DNA of 64,000 nucleotides from Bordetella ansorpii (lineage in GTDB: Bacteria; Pseudomonadota; Gammaproteobacteria; Burkholderiales; Burkholderiaceae_B). The translations under genes and the position numbers were made by a program. Location of the stretch: the NCBI RefSeq assembly GCF_900078705.1, contig NZ_FKIF01000001.1:620001-684000 (forward strand), given 5' to 3'. The notes under the pieces were generated by a model. That model had not been told where the DNA came from. It saw only the letters and a program-made list of their open reading frames with translations, and made no database searches. Positions 9,011 through 19,351 of this stretch are shown one piece after another; position 1 is the stretch's first letter, and each line of letters begins with the position of its first letter.

Positions 9011-11167
9011 ATGGCGATTGATGTGCGGGAAGCCGTCATGCTCGGGACGGTTTCCGGCTGCCTGGCGCTGGCGGGTACGGCCCAGGCCCAGCAACAGAAC
9101 ACGGTCCAGCTCAGTCCGGTGATCGTGAAGGGCGAGGCCCCCGACCCCACGGACACCAGCGACCGGCTGTTCGTCCCCGCCGCGGCATCGGCCACCAAGA
9201 GCGGCACGCCGGTGGCCGAGACCGCGCAATCCGTCAGCACCATTACCCGCAAGCAGATGGACGACCAGGCCGCGCAGACCGTTGGCGAAGCGCTGCGGTA
9301 CACCTCCGGCGTGCTGTCCGACCGCGATTCCAATACCCGCTACGACTCCATCTTCCTGCGCGGCTTCGGCGCGTTCGGCACCGCGACCAGCTACGTCAAC
9401 TTCCTGGACGGACTCAAGCTGCCGCGCGGCCAGGCTTTCGCGCAGGCGTCCATCGATCCGTATCTGCTGGACCGCATCGACGTGCTGAAGGGGCCGTCCG
9501 CCCTGCTCTATGGCCAGGTCAGCCCGGGCGGCCTGGTCAACCAGGTCAGCCGCGCGCCCTCCGCGCAACCCGCCCGCGAGATCCTGCTGGAAACGGGCAC
9601 GGACGGCCGTGCGCAGGCCGGCTTCGGCACGCGCGGCGCGCTCAATGAAAGCGGCACGCTGCAATACAGCCTGAACGCCATCGGCCGCCGCGCCGACACC
9701 CGCTACGACGGCGTGAAGGAAGGCCGCTACGCCGTGGCGCCGTCCATCACCTGGCAACCGGACGCCGATACTTCGTTGACGCTGTCGGCCTACTATCAGA
9801 AGGACCCGTACGGCGGCTACTTCAATTCGTTGTACCCGCGCTTCCTGGCTCCCGCCGAGTACAAGCACGCGCTGGGCCGCAAGCTCAACATCGGCGATCC
9901 GGACTTCGATTCGTTCGAGCGCGAACAGCACGGCATCGGCTACCAGTTCGAGCACCGGGCCAATGCGCTGCTGACACTGCGCTCGCGCCTGCGCTATTCC
10001 GACGTGGACAGCGACTTCCGCTCGCTGCAGATGGCCGCGCCGCTGGCCGCCGACGGCACCATCGCACGGCAGGCCCTGCGTTCCATCGAAAGCGTGAAAG
10101 GCGTCTCGATGGACAACCAGGCCCAGTTCGATTTCGCCACGGGCAGCGTGCGGCACACCTTGCTGACGGGGCTGGATTACCAGCACGCCCGCAGCGACTG
10201 GGCCTACGACTGGGGCCCCGCGCCGGCGCTGAACGTACTGGACCCGCAGTACGGCCAGTCCATCGGCGCGCTGACCACCCTCATCGACAGCGGACAGACC
10301 CTGCGGCAGACGGGCGCCTACGTGCAGGACCAGCTGAAATTCGGCGGCTGGCGCGGCATGCTGGGCGTGCGCCACGACTGGACCTCGCAGGACACCGAGA
10401 ACCGGCTGGCCGGCGCCTCGACCGAACAGAACAGCGAGGCCACCAGCTACCGCGCGGGCCTGCTCTACCAGTTCGACAACGGCCTGGCGCCCTACGCCAG
10501 CTACTCGACCTCGTTCGAACCGAACGTGGGCGTCGACGCCACCGGCAAGCCCTTCGTGCCGAGCAAGGCCAGCCAGTATGAAGTGGGCCTGAAGTTCCAG
10601 CCGAACGGCCTGGACGCGCTGTTCACCGTGTCGGCCTTCGACATCCGCCAGCGCGACGCGCTGGTGCCCGATACGCTGGGCTTCAACACCCAGGAAGGCC
10701 GCATCCGCTCGCGTGGCCTGGAATTCGAGGCGCGCGGACAGGTGACGTCCGCCCTGGAACTGGTGGCGGCCCTGACGCTGCTGGACACGAAGGTGACCCA
10801 GGCCGCCGTGCCCGGCAACAGCGGCAAGCATCCCCAGGCCGTGCCCGATTACTATGGTTCGCTATGGGCGAACTATAGTTTCGCGCCTGACGTGTTGCCC
10901 GGCGTGAAACTGGGTGCGGGCGTGCGCGTGGTGGGGTCGAGCTACGCCGACAACGCCAACCAGGTGAAGGCGGACGGCTACACGCTGATCGACGCCGCCT
11001 TGCGCTACGACTTCGGCGCCAGCATCCCCAGCCTGAAGGGCCTGGAAGGCCGCTTGAACGTCAACAACCTGTTCGACAAGACGTACTACAGCAGTTGCAG
11101 TTCGAACTTCTACTGCCAGTACGGCAACGGCCGCCAGATCATCGCGGGCGTCCGATACCGCTGGTGA
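9011..11167 (+). CDS. TonB-dependent siderophore receptor
   Basis: This outer-membrane receptor has 718 residues. It has a signal peptide ending near AQA at residues 23-25, a plug domain at about 60-180 (AETAQSVSTITRKQMDD, then a VLKGPSALLYGQVSPGGLVN motif region) and a 22-strand barrel ending in an aromatic residue (RYRW). There is no extra N-terminal signalling domain, so no FecA-type sigma control is expected. A GTG at 9005 is possible, but GAGG at 9000-9003 is spaced correctly only for the ATG at 9011. It heads an operon with a binding protein and a siderophore-interacting protein, and likely imports a ferric hydroxamate or similar chelate. The exact ligand cannot be read from the sequence. 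Confidence 0.94.
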   Translation: MAIDVREAVMLGTVSGCLALAGTAQAQQQNTVQLSPVIVKGEAPDPTDTSDRLFVPAAASATKSGTPVAETAQSVSTITRKQMDDQAAQTVGEALRYTSGVLSDRDSNTRYDSIFLRGFGAFGTATSYVNFLDGLKLPRGQAFAQASIDPYLLDRIDVLKGPSALLYGQVSPGGLVNQVSRAPSAQPAREILLETGTDGRAQAGFGTRGALNESGTLQYSLNAIGRRADTRYDGVKEGRYAVAPSITWQPDADTSLTLSAYYQKDPYGGYFNSLYPRFLAPAEYKHALGRKLNIGDPDFDSFEREQHGIGYQFEHRANALLTLRSRLRYSDVDSDFRSLQMAAPLAADGTIARQALRSIESVKGVSMDNQAQFDFATGSVRHTLLTGLDYQHARSDWAYDWGPAPALNVLDPQYGQSIGALTTLIDSGQTLRQTGAYVQDQLKFGGWRGMLGVRHDWTSQDTENRLAGASTEQNSEATSYRAGLLYQFDNGLAPYASYSTSFEPNVGVDATGKPFVPSKASQYEVGLKFQPNGLDALFTVSAFDIRQRDALVPDTLGFNTQEGRIRSRGLEFEARGQVTSALELVAALTLLDTKVTQAAVPGNSGKHPQAVPDYYGSLWANYSFAPDVLPGVKLGAGVRVVGSSYADNANQVKADGYTLIDAALRYDFGASIPSLKGLEGRLNVNNLFDKTYYSSCSSNFYCQYGNGRQIIAGVRYRW

Positions 11168-11177
11168 GGCCGGGACG

Positions 11178-12314
11178 ATGAACAGACGCCGTTTCTGCGC
11201 GGCCGCGCTGTCGGGCGCGATGGCGGGCATGCTGCCCGGCGCACCCGCCCGCGCGCAGGCTCGCACCGTGACCGACATGGCGGGCCGTGCCGTCACGCTG
11301 AACGGCGTGCCGCGCCGCATCGTGCTGCTGGAGGCGCGCGACATCGTCACCATGTCCTTCCTGCACCCCGATCCGGCCTCGCTGGTGGTGGGCTGGGCCG
11401 CAGCCGACCGCATCGACAGCGCGGCCTTGCAGGCCCGCTTTGCAGGCAGGCGCCGTCCAGACGGGCGCCCCATCGCCGAGGTCGGCAAGCAGGCGCCGGG
11501 CACGGTGTCGCTGGAAGGCATCCTGCAACTGAAGCCCGACCTCGTGGTGGCCAGTTCCTTCATGGCCTCGCAGGCCGATGGCGGCGGCGTGGTCCAACGG
11601 CTGCAGGGGCTGGGCATCCCCGTCGTGTTCAGCGACGTGTCCAGCAATGCCGCCGAGGCCTCACGGGCCGGCCCTGGGGAAACCCTGCATCGCCAGATGC
11701 GCATGTGGGGCGGGATTCTCGGCGCTCCCGGCCGCGCGGCGGCCTACGCCGCCTACGTCGATGAGCGCCTGGCTGGCGTGGCGCAACGGCTGGCGGACGC
11801 GCCGCGCGTGACCACCTATCTGGAAGTGCAATCCACCCTGAACGACTGCTGCTGGGCCGCGGGCACGCAGGTCTGGGGCGAACTGCTGGCCCTGGCCGGC
11901 GGCCGAACCCTGCCGGGGGTGACCGCGCCCTGGTTCCAGAAGCTGCAGTTGGAGTACCTGCTGAGCACGCCGCACGACGTCTACATCGCCTCGGGCGGCG
12001 GCTGGGCGTCGGGGGGACGGCCGGCCATCGGACCCGGCCTGGACCCCGCCGAAGGCCGCGCGGGATTGCAGCGCCTGGTGGCCCGCCAGGGCTTCGCGGG
12101 CCTGGCCAGCACCCGGCATCACCGCGTGCACGGCATCTGGACCGGCCTGATCGCCGTCGTACCGCTGAACCTGCTTTTCGTCGAGGTCGCGGCCAAGTGG
12201 CTGCATCCGGAGCGCTGCCGCGACCTCGATCCCGCGCAGACCCTGGCCGACATCAACCGCCGCTTTCTCGGCACGCCGATCGATGGGCCGCTATGGGCCT
12301 CGATCCAGGAGTGA
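11178..12314 (+). CDS. Periplasmic iron-siderophore ABC substrate-binding protein
   Basis: The 378-residue protein begins with a twin-arginine-like signal (MNRRRFCAAALSG) ending near ARAQA. The mature part is a class III helical-backbone binding protein (Pfam Peripla_BP_2 type): DMAGRAVTLNGVPRRIVLL at the start of lobe 1, then GKQAPGTVSLEGILQLKPDLVV. It lies 10 bases after the receptor gene. No permease or ATPase gene is adjacent, so it must either use a transporter encoded elsewhere or act in a reduced pathway. Confidence 0.88.
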   Translation: MNRRRFCAAALSGAMAGMLPGAPARAQARTVTDMAGRAVTLNGVPRRIVLLEARDIVTMSFLHPDPASLVVGWAAADRIDSAALQARFAGRRRPDGRPIAEVGKQAPGTVSLEGILQLKPDLVVASSFMASQADGGGVVQRLQGLGIPVVFSDVSSNAAEASRAGPGETLHRQMRMWGGILGAPGRAAAYAAYVDERLAGVAQRLADAPRVTTYLEVQSTLNDCCWAAGTQVWGELLALAGGRTLPGVTAPWFQKLQLEYLLSTPHDVYIASGGGWASGGRPAIGPGLDPAEGRAGLQRLVARQGFAGLASTRHHRVHGIWTGLIAVVPLNLLFVEVAAKWLHPERCRDLDPAQTLADINRRFLGTPIDGPLWASIQE

Positions 12315-12317
12315 ACA

Positions 12318-13436
12318 TTGTCCGACACGCCATCCGCGTCCTGTAGGGCGCAGGCCCTGATCGACTTTCCCAGGCTGGCCGACTACCTGCCGGCCATTCT
12401 CGATGCCATCGCCACGCACGACATGACCGTGACGCAAGTCAACGGCGGCTACCAGGTACGGTCCGTCTTCGGGCAGGCCATGCTGGAAATCTTGCCCGGC
12501 CAGTTGCATATCGCCATCGTCACGGCACACCGGCATGCCCTGAACCGCATGAAGCACGCGCTGGCGGGCCCCATCGGATTCATCGCGGCGCGCGAACGCC
12601 TGGACATCGCCTGGACCGGTGACCAGGCCGGGCTGGTGCCGCTGGACGATTTCCGCGTGGTGCGCGTGGCGCGGGTCCATTCATTGACGCCAGGCATGAG
12701 ACGGATCGAATTCCAGGGCGAGAACCTGGCGCACCTGGACCGCGCGGACCAGATGCATTGCCGGCTGATCTTCGGCCCCCGGGACGAGGCCAATCCCCTC
12801 TGGCCGATGCTGGACGACCGGGGCCACGTGGTGTGGCCCGGCCGGAAGATGCCGACGCGCGTCTACACCATCCGGGCCATCGATGCGCAACGCGGCGTAC
12901 TGACCATCGACTTCGCGTTGCACGCCGCCGCCGGCCCCGCCACGCGCTGGGCGCTGGCCGCCGGGCCCGGCGATCAGGTGGGCGTGGTTGGCCCCGCGGC
13001 GGGCGGCCCCAGGCCGGCGTCCTGGTATGTCTTCGTAGGGGATGAAACCGGCCTGCCCGGGATCGCGCGCATTCTCGAATCGCTGCCGGACGATGCGCGC
13101 GGCCATGCCTTCATCGAAGTGCGCGACGGCGCGGAGGAACTGCCGCTGGCCCGGCCGCCCGGCATTGGGTTGAACTGGCTGCATCGCCAGGGCGCGCCAG
13201 CCGGCACGACTTCGCTGCTGCCGGATGCCGTGCGCGGCCTGGCGTGGCCCGCGGATCGGCAAGAGGTATTCGTGTGGGGCGGCTGCGAGCACCGTGCCTT
13301 CCGGGACATCCATCGCCATCTGAAGCAGGAGGTCGGTCTTTCGCCCAGGCAGCAGGTGCTGTATTCGCACTGGCATCGCGCACTGAGCGAAGAGCAGATC
13401 ATCGAGATCGGCGGTGACGCGTATCTGCCGGAATGA
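12318..13436 (+). CDS. Siderophore-interacting protein with N-terminal DUF2218-like domain
   Basis: The protein has 372 residues. Residues about 12-95 resemble DUF2218, a small domain often found near siderophore genes. From about 110 to the end it is a ViuB/SIP-type FAD-binding ferric-siderophore reductase: RRIEFQGENLAHL, the flavin motif TRVYTIR, and a C-terminal VWGGCEHRAFRDIHRHL segment. It probably releases iron by reduction in the cytoplasm. The start is TTG at 12318; AGGAG at 12307-12311, spaced 6 bases, decides it. The gene begins 3 bases after the binding-protein stop. Confidence 0.9.
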   Translation: MSDTPSASCRAQALIDFPRLADYLPAILDAIATHDMTVTQVNGGYQVRSVFGQAMLEILPGQLHIAIVTAHRHALNRMKHALAGPIGFIAARERLDIAWTGDQAGLVPLDDFRVVRVARVHSLTPGMRRIEFQGENLAHLDRADQMHCRLIFGPRDEANPLWPMLDDRGHVVWPGRKMPTRVYTIRAIDAQRGVLTIDFALHAAAGPATRWALAAGPGDQVGVVGPAAGGPRPASWYVFVGDETGLPGIARILESLPDDARGHAFIEVRDGAEELPLARPPGIGLNWLHRQGAPAGTTSLLPDAVRGLAWPADRQEVFVWGGCEHRAFRDIHRHLKQEVGLSPRQQVLYSHWHRALSEEQIIEIGGDAYLPE

Positions 13437-13552
13437 GGCAGGCGCCCGTCGATGGACCACGCCTGTGGCCGCGCCGTGGCTATCCGTGCTTCGGCCCGCG
13501 TGACGGCAAACGCGCCAGCCGGTTCAAACGCGCGCCCGCCGCGCCGCGCACG

Positions 13553-14410
13553 TCAATCCGCCAGCGCCAGCCGCACGGCCTCGTTGGCGGCCGCCATGCC
13601 CATCGCCGCGGTCACCATCACCACCGATCCATACCCCGCGCACGACAGGCCCTGCGGCGCGGCGGCGGCCAACCCTTGCGCGCCCATGTCGTCATCCATC
13701 TCGGCCGCCTGCGCCCAGGCCTGCGGAAGCATCGCCGCCTGATCGAACCACAAGGCCCGCACGCCCATGCGCGGCACGCGCTTGAGCGCCCTGCCCTGCG
13801 CATCCGACGCGCGCGGGAAGCCATGTTCGCGGCGCAGCTTGTTGCGCAGCTTGGACAGCAGGGCGTCGTTGGCCGCATCGGATAGATCGCCCGCGCGCAG
13901 CGACAGCGGGTCGGTCTTGCCGCCGGCTCCGCCACACAGCAGCAGCGGCACGCCGCGTTCGCGCGCGTGCAGGATCATCGCGATCTTGGCGGCGGCCTGG
14001 TCCGTGCAGTCGACGATGGCGGCATAGCGTCCGGCCAGCAACTGGCCGACATTGTCGGGATCGACGAATTCATCCACGCAGGTGACGACGCAGCCCGGAT
14101 TGATGTCGCGGATGCGCGCGGCCATGGCCTCGATCTTGGACTGGCCCAGCGTGGGCGTCAGGGCGTGGATCTGGCGGTTGACGTTGGACTCGGCGATGTG
14201 GTCCAGGTCGATCAGCGTCAGCGCGCCGACGCCGCAGCGCGCCAGCGCCTCGGCCGTCCAGGAGCCCACGCCGCCCAGCCCGACGACGGCCACGTGCGCG
14301 CCATACAGGCGCGCGGGCGCGCCTGGCCCGTAAAGACGGGCCAGGCCGCCGAAACGGCGTTCGGCATCGATGTCGCGGGAAGGCGTGAGGTCGGGCGGGG
14401 TGATCGTCAT
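13553..14410 (-). CDS. tcdA: tRNA threonylcarbamoyladenosine dehydratase
   Basis: The 285-residue ThiF/MoeB/E1-family protein is predicted to cyclise t6A37 of tRNA to ct6A in an ATP-dependent reaction. It shows the nucleotide motif VGLGGVGSW near residue 42, the downstream D-x-D region with NVNRQ, and the TcdA-typical C-terminal helix that is hydrophobic and alanine-rich (GYGSVVMVTAAMGMAAANEAV). Length matches E. coli TcdA (268). It is a single gene converging on the siderophore operon. Confidence 0.93.
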   Translation of the reverse strand: MTITPPDLTPSRDIDAERRFGGLARLYGPGAPARLYGAHVAVVGLGGVGSWTAEALARCGVGALTLIDLDHIAESNVNRQIHALTPTLGQSKIEAMAARIRDINPGCVVTCVDEFVDPDNVGQLLAGRYAAIVDCTDQAAAKIAMILHARERGVPLLLCGGAGGKTDPLSLRAGDLSDAANDALLSKLRNKLRREHGFPRASDAQGRALKRVPRMGVRALWFDQAAMLPQAWAQAAEMDDDMGAQGLAAAAPQGLSCAGYGSVVMVTAAMGMAAANEAVRLALAD

Positions 14411-14480
14411 GATGGGCGGTATTTTCCCACTTCCTCGGCGGCGGCGCTTCGGCCATTCCCGCCGCGCGGCATCCGCCCGC

Positions 14481-15938
14481 TTAGCGCGGCGGCATCTCAG
14501 GCACCGTCGCCGCGTCGCTGCCGCCCAGCGCCTGATACAGCGACACCTGGTTCACCAGCCGGTTCAACCCGTTCTCGGCCACCGCGATCTCGGCATTGCG
14601 GCGCTGTTCCTGCGCATCCAGCCAGAACCGCAGCGACACCGCGCCCGAGCGGTAGCGCACTTCGTACAGGCGCTCGGCGCGGCGCGCCGACTCCAGCGAC
14701 AGGGCCAGCAGCCGCGCACGCTCGGCCAACTGCGTGCGCGCCGACAGGGCGTTCTCCACGTCTGCCATGGCCTGGTACAGCGCCTGGCGGAAGGTGATCG
14801 CGCGCTCTTCGAAATCGGTGCGCGAGATGTCGATGTTCAACTGCATCGAATTCAACTGCAGGAACGGGAAGCTGAGTCCCGCGCCCAGCGTGGCCACGGG
14901 ATTGCGCAGCAGGTTGCCCAGCGCGGCGCTGGCCGAACCCAGGGCGCCGGTCAGCGTGATGGGCGGGTAATAGCTGTAGCGCGTGGCGTCGACATTGGCC
15001 AGGGCGCCGCGCAGCCGCAGTTCGGCCGCCCGCAGGTCGGGACGGCGGCCCAGCAGGTCGGCGGGCAGGCCGGCGCGCACGGGCGGCGGCTCGATCTGGG
15101 GCAAGGACTGCGGGTCGGTCATGATGCGGCCCGGCGGGCCGTCGAACAGGATTGCCAGCGCATTGCGGTATTCCACGCGCTGCTGCAGCAGGTCGGTATG
15201 CGCGGCCTGCTGGTTGGACAGGTTCTGTTCGGCCTCGGCCACTTCCAGCGCCGAGGCGCCGCCGGCCGCGTACTGCGCGCGCACCAGATCCAGCGTGCGT
15301 TGCGCGTAGGCGATGCTTTCGGTGCTGGTGGCCAGGCGCTGGTTGATGAAGCCGATCTGCCAGTACAGCTGCGCGGTGGTGCCGGTCAGGCTCAGCGCGG
15401 TGCTCAGGCGGTCCTGCTCGGTGGCTTCGGCCTCCCATTGCGCGGCATCGCGGGCGCGCGACAGGCGCCCCCACAGATCCAGCTCGTAGCTGACGGTCAG
15501 CTGCGCCTGGTTGCTGCGCGTGATCAGCCGGTCGCCATACAGGTTGCGCGAGCGGTTCACGTCGACATTGCCGCCGAACAGCGGGAACATGTCGGCGCGC
15601 GCCAGCCCGGCCGTCAGCTGCGCGCGGCGCACCCGCACGCCGGCCGCGGCCAGGTCGTTGTTGCGCGCCAGGGCCTGCTCGATCAGCAGGTTCAGCTCGG
15701 CGTCGTCGAAGGCCTGCCACCACGGGCCGGACAACGCGGCGGCGTCGGCCGGCTGGCCCTGGTTCCATTGCATGGGCACCTGCACGGCGGGCCGCTCGTA
15801 GCGGCTGTCCAGCAGGCCGCAGCCGCCCAGCAGCAGCGACGCCGCCAAAGCCACGCCGGCGGGCCGCAACCCGCGTGTCCGGCCTTTCGGACAAATCTTC
15901 GGCAACGACGCGCGCGAAAACGGTAAGGGCATCTTCAT
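14481..15938 (-). CDS. RND/MacAB-type efflux outer membrane lipoprotein (NodT/OprM family)
   Basis: The 485-residue TolC-like channel has an unusually long pre-sequence and a lipobox LLLGGC with the lipidated cysteine at residue 40. Two outer-membrane-efflux repeats follow, with the [21 protein letters not shown] hallmark near the middle. It is the third gene of the MacA-MacB-channel operon. Its ATG overlaps the macB stop by 4 bases, which argues for translational coupling and a dedicated tripartite pump. Confidence 0.93.
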   Translation of the reverse strand: MKMPLPFSRASLPKICPKGRTRGLRPAGVALAASLLLGGCGLLDSRYERPAVQVPMQWNQGQPADAAALSGPWWQAFDDAELNLLIEQALARNNDLAAAGVRVRRAQLTAGLARADMFPLFGGNVDVNRSRNLYGDRLITRSNQAQLTVSYELDLWGRLSRARDAAQWEAEATEQDRLSTALSLTGTTAQLYWQIGFINQRLATSTESIAYAQRTLDLVRAQYAAGGASALEVAEAEQNLSNQQAAHTDLLQQRVEYRNALAILFDGPPGRIMTDPQSLPQIEPPPVRAGLPADLLGRRPDLRAAELRLRGALANVDATRYSYYPPITLTGALGSASAALGNLLRNPVATLGAGLSFPFLQLNSMQLNIDISRTDFEERAITFRQALYQAMADVENALSARTQLAERARLLALSLESARRAERLYEVRYRSGAVSLRFWLDAQEQRRNAEIAVAENGLNRLVNQVSLYQALGGSDAATVPEMPPR

Positions 15939-17896
15939 TCCCGGGCCAAGGATTCAATGGGGTCCAGGCGCGCCGCGTTGCGCGCCGGCAGATAGCCGAA
16001 GGCCACCCCGATCAATGTGGAACACACGAACGCCGCCACCATGGAGTTGACCGAATACACCATCTGGAACGAGCCGCCCGTGGCCTGCGACACCAGCACG
16101 CCCAGCCCCAGCGACAGACCGATGCCGGCCAGGCCGCCGATCAGGCAGACCAGCACCGCCTCGATCAGGAACTGCTGCATGATGTCCGCGCGCCGCGCGC
16201 CCACGGCCATGCGCACGCCGATCTCGCGCGTGCGCTCGGTGACCGACACCAGCATGATGTTCATCACGCCGATGCCGCCCACCACCAGCGAGATCAGCGC
16301 GATCATCGACACCAGCAGCGTCATGGTGGCCGTGGTGCGCTCGATGGTCTGGCGCACCGAATCGGTGTTGAAGACGAAGAAGTCCTTGGTGCCATGGCGC
16401 TGCGTCAGCAGCTTGACGATGGCCGTCTCCGCCGTCTTGGTCGGCGTGTCGTCGGACACCCGCACCGTGATGCTGCGCAGATGCTGCTGGCCCAGCACGC
16501 GGCTCAGCGCGGTGGTGTAGGGGATGTACACATTCAGGGTGTCGGCGGCGCCGAACAGCGCCTCTTGCTTCCGCGTGACGCCCACCACGCGGCTGGGCAC
16601 GCTGCCCAGCAGGATGACCTGGCCGATGGGATCGACGTTGGCCCCGAACAGCCGGTTGCGCGTGTTCTCGTCGATCACCACGTCCTGGCTGCGGCGCGTC
16701 ACGGCGGTGGCGTCGAAGAACTGGCCCTGCGCCAGCTTCAGCCCGCGCACGCGGAAGAACTGTTCGCCCACGCCCTGCACGGTGCCGTTCACCGACACGT
16801 TGCGATAGCGCAGCGACACGCTGGTCGAGACCTGCGGCGTGACGCTGTCGGCGAAATGCTGGCGCGCCAGCGCATCCGCGTCGGCCGGCACCAGTGTGCG
16901 GATGCGGGCGGCCTTCTCGTCGCCGAAGTTCTCGCCCGGATACACGTCCACCGTATTGGTGCCCATCTGGCTGATGTCGTTCAGGATCTTCTGCCGGGAG
17001 CCCTCGCCCAGCGCGACCACGGACACCACGGCCGCGATGCCGATCACGATGCCCAGCATGGTCAGCGCGGTGCGCAGGCGATGCGCGTTCATGGCCACCA
17101 GCGCCATGCGCAGCGCTTCGCCGGTGCGTTCGACAGCGCCCTGCCAGCGGGGCCGGGCGCGCGCCTGCGGCGGTTCCTCGGCGGCAGGCGGCGTCACGGC
17201 CGGCCGGTCGCCGTTGACCCGGTCGGCCACGATGTCGCCATCGCGGATCTCGATGATGCGGCGCGCATGCCGCGCCACTTCCAGGTCGTGGGTGACGATG
17301 ATGACGGTGTGGCCAGCGGCGTTCAGCTCTTCCAGGATGCGCAGCACCTCTTGCCCGGTATGCGTGTCCAGCGCGCCGGTGGGCTCGTCGGCCAGGATCA
17401 CCTGCCCGCCGTTCATCAGGGCGCGCGCGATGCTGACGCGCTGCTGCTGCCCGCCCGACAGCTGGCTGGGGCGGTGGTCCACGCGTTCGCCCAGGCCCAG
17501 GCGTTCGAGCAACGCCTGGGCGCGCTCGCGGCGTGGCCCGCTGGCGCGGCAGGCGTAGACCGCGGGCATCTCGACGTTGCCGCGCGCCGTCAGGTCGCCC
17601 ATCAGGTGATAGCGCTGGAAGATGAAGCCGAAGTGCTCGCGGCGCAGCTCGGCCAGTTCATCCGGCGACAGTTCGCCCGTGGGACGCCCGCCGATGCGGT
17701 ACGTGCCGCGCGTGGGCCGGTCCAGGCAGCCCAGGATGTTCATCAGCGTGGACTTGCCCGAACCGGACGACCCCACGATGGCCACCATCTCGCCCGCGGC
17801 GATCTCCAGGTTTACATCCTTGAGCACCGCGATGGTCTGCTCGCCGGATACGAACTCGCGCCGTACCCCTTCCAGCCTGATCAACGCCTCGGCCAC
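15935..17896 (-). CDS. macB: Macrolide-type ABC exporter MacB
   Basis: The protein has 653 residues. The N-terminal ATPase has Walker [10 protein letters not shown] near residue 42, signature LSGGQQQR near 145 and Walker [13 protein letters not shown]. It is followed by one membrane helix near 285, a large periplasmic MacB core domain and three C-terminal helices in an FtsX fold ([25 protein letters not shown]). The start codon is GTG. It works with the adaptor MacA and the lipoprotein channel to export macrolides, lipopeptides or siderophores such as pyoverdine-type peptides; the substrate is not evident here. Confidence 0.95.
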   Translation of the reverse strand: MAEALIRLEGVRREFVSGEQTIAVLKDVNLEIAAGEMVAIVGSSGSGKSTLMNILGCLDRPTRGTYRIGGRPTGELSPDELAELRREHFGFIFQRYHLMGDLTARGNVEMPAVYACRASGPRRERAQALLERLGLGERVDHRPSQLSGGQQQRVSIARALMNGGQVILADEPTGALDTHTGQEVLRILEELNAAGHTVIIVTHDLEVARHARRIIEIRDGDIVADRVNGDRPAVTPPAAEEPPQARARPRWQGAVERTGEALRMALVAMNAHRLRTALTMLGIVIGIAAVVSVVALGEGSRQKILNDISQMGTNTVDVYPGENFGDEKAARIRTLVPADADALARQHFADSVTPQVSTSVSLRYRNVSVNGTVQGVGEQFFRVRGLKLAQGQFFDATAVTRRSQDVVIDENTRNRLFGANVDPIGQVILLGSVPSRVVGVTRKQEALFGAADTLNVYIPYTTALSRVLGQQHLRSITVRVSDDTPTKTAETAIVKLLTQRHGTKDFFVFNTDSVRQTIERTTATMTLLVSMIALISLVVGGIGVMNIMLVSVTERTREIGVRMAVGARRADIMQQFLIEAVLVCLIGGLAGIGLSLGLGVLVSQATGGSFQMVYSVNSMVAAFVCSTLIGVAFGYLPARNAARLDPIESLARE

Positions 17897-17897
17897 G

Positions 17898-19085
17898 TCA
17901 GCTCCCCGGGGCGGCGGGCGCCGGCGCCGCCCCGGCCCCCTCGCCCGTGACGACCTTGTCGCCTTCCTTCAGGCCTTCGAGTATCTGCGCGTCGACGTTG
18001 TTGTTCAGGCCGACCCTGACCTGCCGCTCGACGGCCCGGCCGTCCGCGTCCAGCACGCGCACCGTGCGGGTGCCGTCGGGATGGGTCTTGCCCAGCGCGG
18101 CGGACGGCGCCACCAGCGCGCCCTTGGCCTCGCCCAGCACGATGAAGACCTGCGCCGTCATCGAGATGCGCAGCTTGCCGTCGGGGTTGGGCACGTCGAA
18201 CAGGCCGTTGTAGTACACCGCCGACGAGGTGCTGGACGACGAAGACGAACTGCTCATCAGGGCGCTGGAGTCGTCCTTCTGGATGGAATCCGGCGCCGGC
18301 TCGATGGCCCGCAGCGTGCCGTAGTGGCGCGTGTCCGGTTCGCCCAGGATGATGAAGTAGGCCTTCTGGCCCGCCTTCACCCGCGTGACGTCGGCCTCGG
18401 AAATCTGCGCCTTCACCGTCATGGTTTCCACCTGCGCCACCTTGATGACGGTGGGCGCCGACTGGAACGAGTTGATGGTCTGCCCTTCCTTGGTCACCAC
18501 GGCGACCACGGTGCCGTCGATCGGCGAGACGATGCGCGTGTAGCCCAGGTTGACCTTGGCGGTATCGACCTCGACCTCGGCCTGCACGATCTGCGCCTGC
18601 AGCGAGGCGATCTCGGCGCGGGTCACATTAAGGGTGGCCTCGGCGGTTTCATAGTCCTCGCGCGAGCTGGCGTCGGCGGCCAGCATCTCGCGCTGGCGGC
18701 GGAACGACAGTTCGGCCTGCCGCAGGCTGGCCTGCTTGGCGCGCAGATCCGCGCGGCGGGCATTGATCGTGGCCTGGGCGGTGCGCAGGTCGTTCTGCTG
18801 GGTCAGGTCGTCGATCTCGGCCACCAACTGGCCGCGCTTGACCTGATCGCCCAACTGCACCTTCAGTGATTTCAACTGGCCGGTGGCCTGCGCGCCCACG
18901 CTGACCTGCCGCACGGCCTCCAGCGTACCGCTGGCCAGCACGCTGTCTTCCAGGTCGGCGCGGCGCACCTCGGCCGTCGTGTAGGCGGGCAAGGGGGGTT
19001 TTGAGAAGAACGCCCATTTGACGGCAACGGCCGCCAGCAGCAGCCCCACGGCAATCCATAGATAGCGCTTGGTCTTGGGTTTCAT
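17898..19085 (-). CDS. macA: Efflux periplasmic adaptor subunit MacA
   Basis: The 395-residue membrane-fusion protein has one N-terminal membrane anchor (residues 8-25), a lipoyl/hairpin region with alternating coiled-coil arms ([20 protein letters not shown] onward) and a beta-barrel domain ([14 protein letters not shown]). An uninterrupted serine run near residues 275-290, encoded by mixed serine codons, sits in a loop and is unusual. An upstream in-frame extension to 19250 is open, but the membrane anchor follows directly from the ATG at 19085. No clear ribosome site is visible. First gene of the operon. Confidence 0.93.
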   Translation of the reverse strand: MKPKTKRYLWIAVGLLLAAVAVKWAFFSKPPLPAYTTAEVRRADLEDSVLASGTLEAVRQVSVGAQATGQLKSLKVQLGDQVKRGQLVAEIDDLTQQNDLRTAQATINARRADLRAKQASLRQAELSFRRQREMLAADASSREDYETAEATLNVTRAEIASLQAQIVQAEVEVDTAKVNLGYTRIVSPIDGTVVAVVTKEGQTINSFQSAPTVIKVAQVETMTVKAQISEADVTRVKAGQKAYFIILGEPDTRHYGTLRAIEPAPDSIQKDDSSALMSSSSSSSSTSSAVYYNGLFDVPNPDGKLRISMTAQVFIVLGEAKGALVAPSAALGKTHPDGTRTVRVLDADGRAVERQVRVGLNNNVDAQILEGLKEGDKVVTGEGAGAAPAPAAPGS

Positions 19086-19351
19086 GGAAGGAGAGAAAAA
19101 AGCAACAACGTTGCATTCTACGTGGCCCTCGTTAAGGACGTTCGAGCACGCCGGCCCTCGGCCTCGTTGCGTGGACGCGACAATGCTTGTCGGTGAAATC
19201 GTTGACGCCACAAACGACGGTTGCAGCGATCTGCGCCGATTTCGCGCCAAATCCGCCGATAGCAGGCCGCGATCATGCCGCTAAGTTTTCAGTCCCTCGT
19301 CATGATGCCTGCGGCGGCGCAACATCGACTTAGCCAGACGATAGGCACAGA

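Noticed and set aside
8834-10831. 665-residue open frame on the minus strand
   Set aside because: It is antisense to the well-supported TonB-dependent receptor and has the repetitive composition of a GC-rich shadow frame.
15875-17950. 691-residue open frame on the plus strand
   Set aside because: Histidine- and glutamine-rich antisense of macB; no domain is recognisable.
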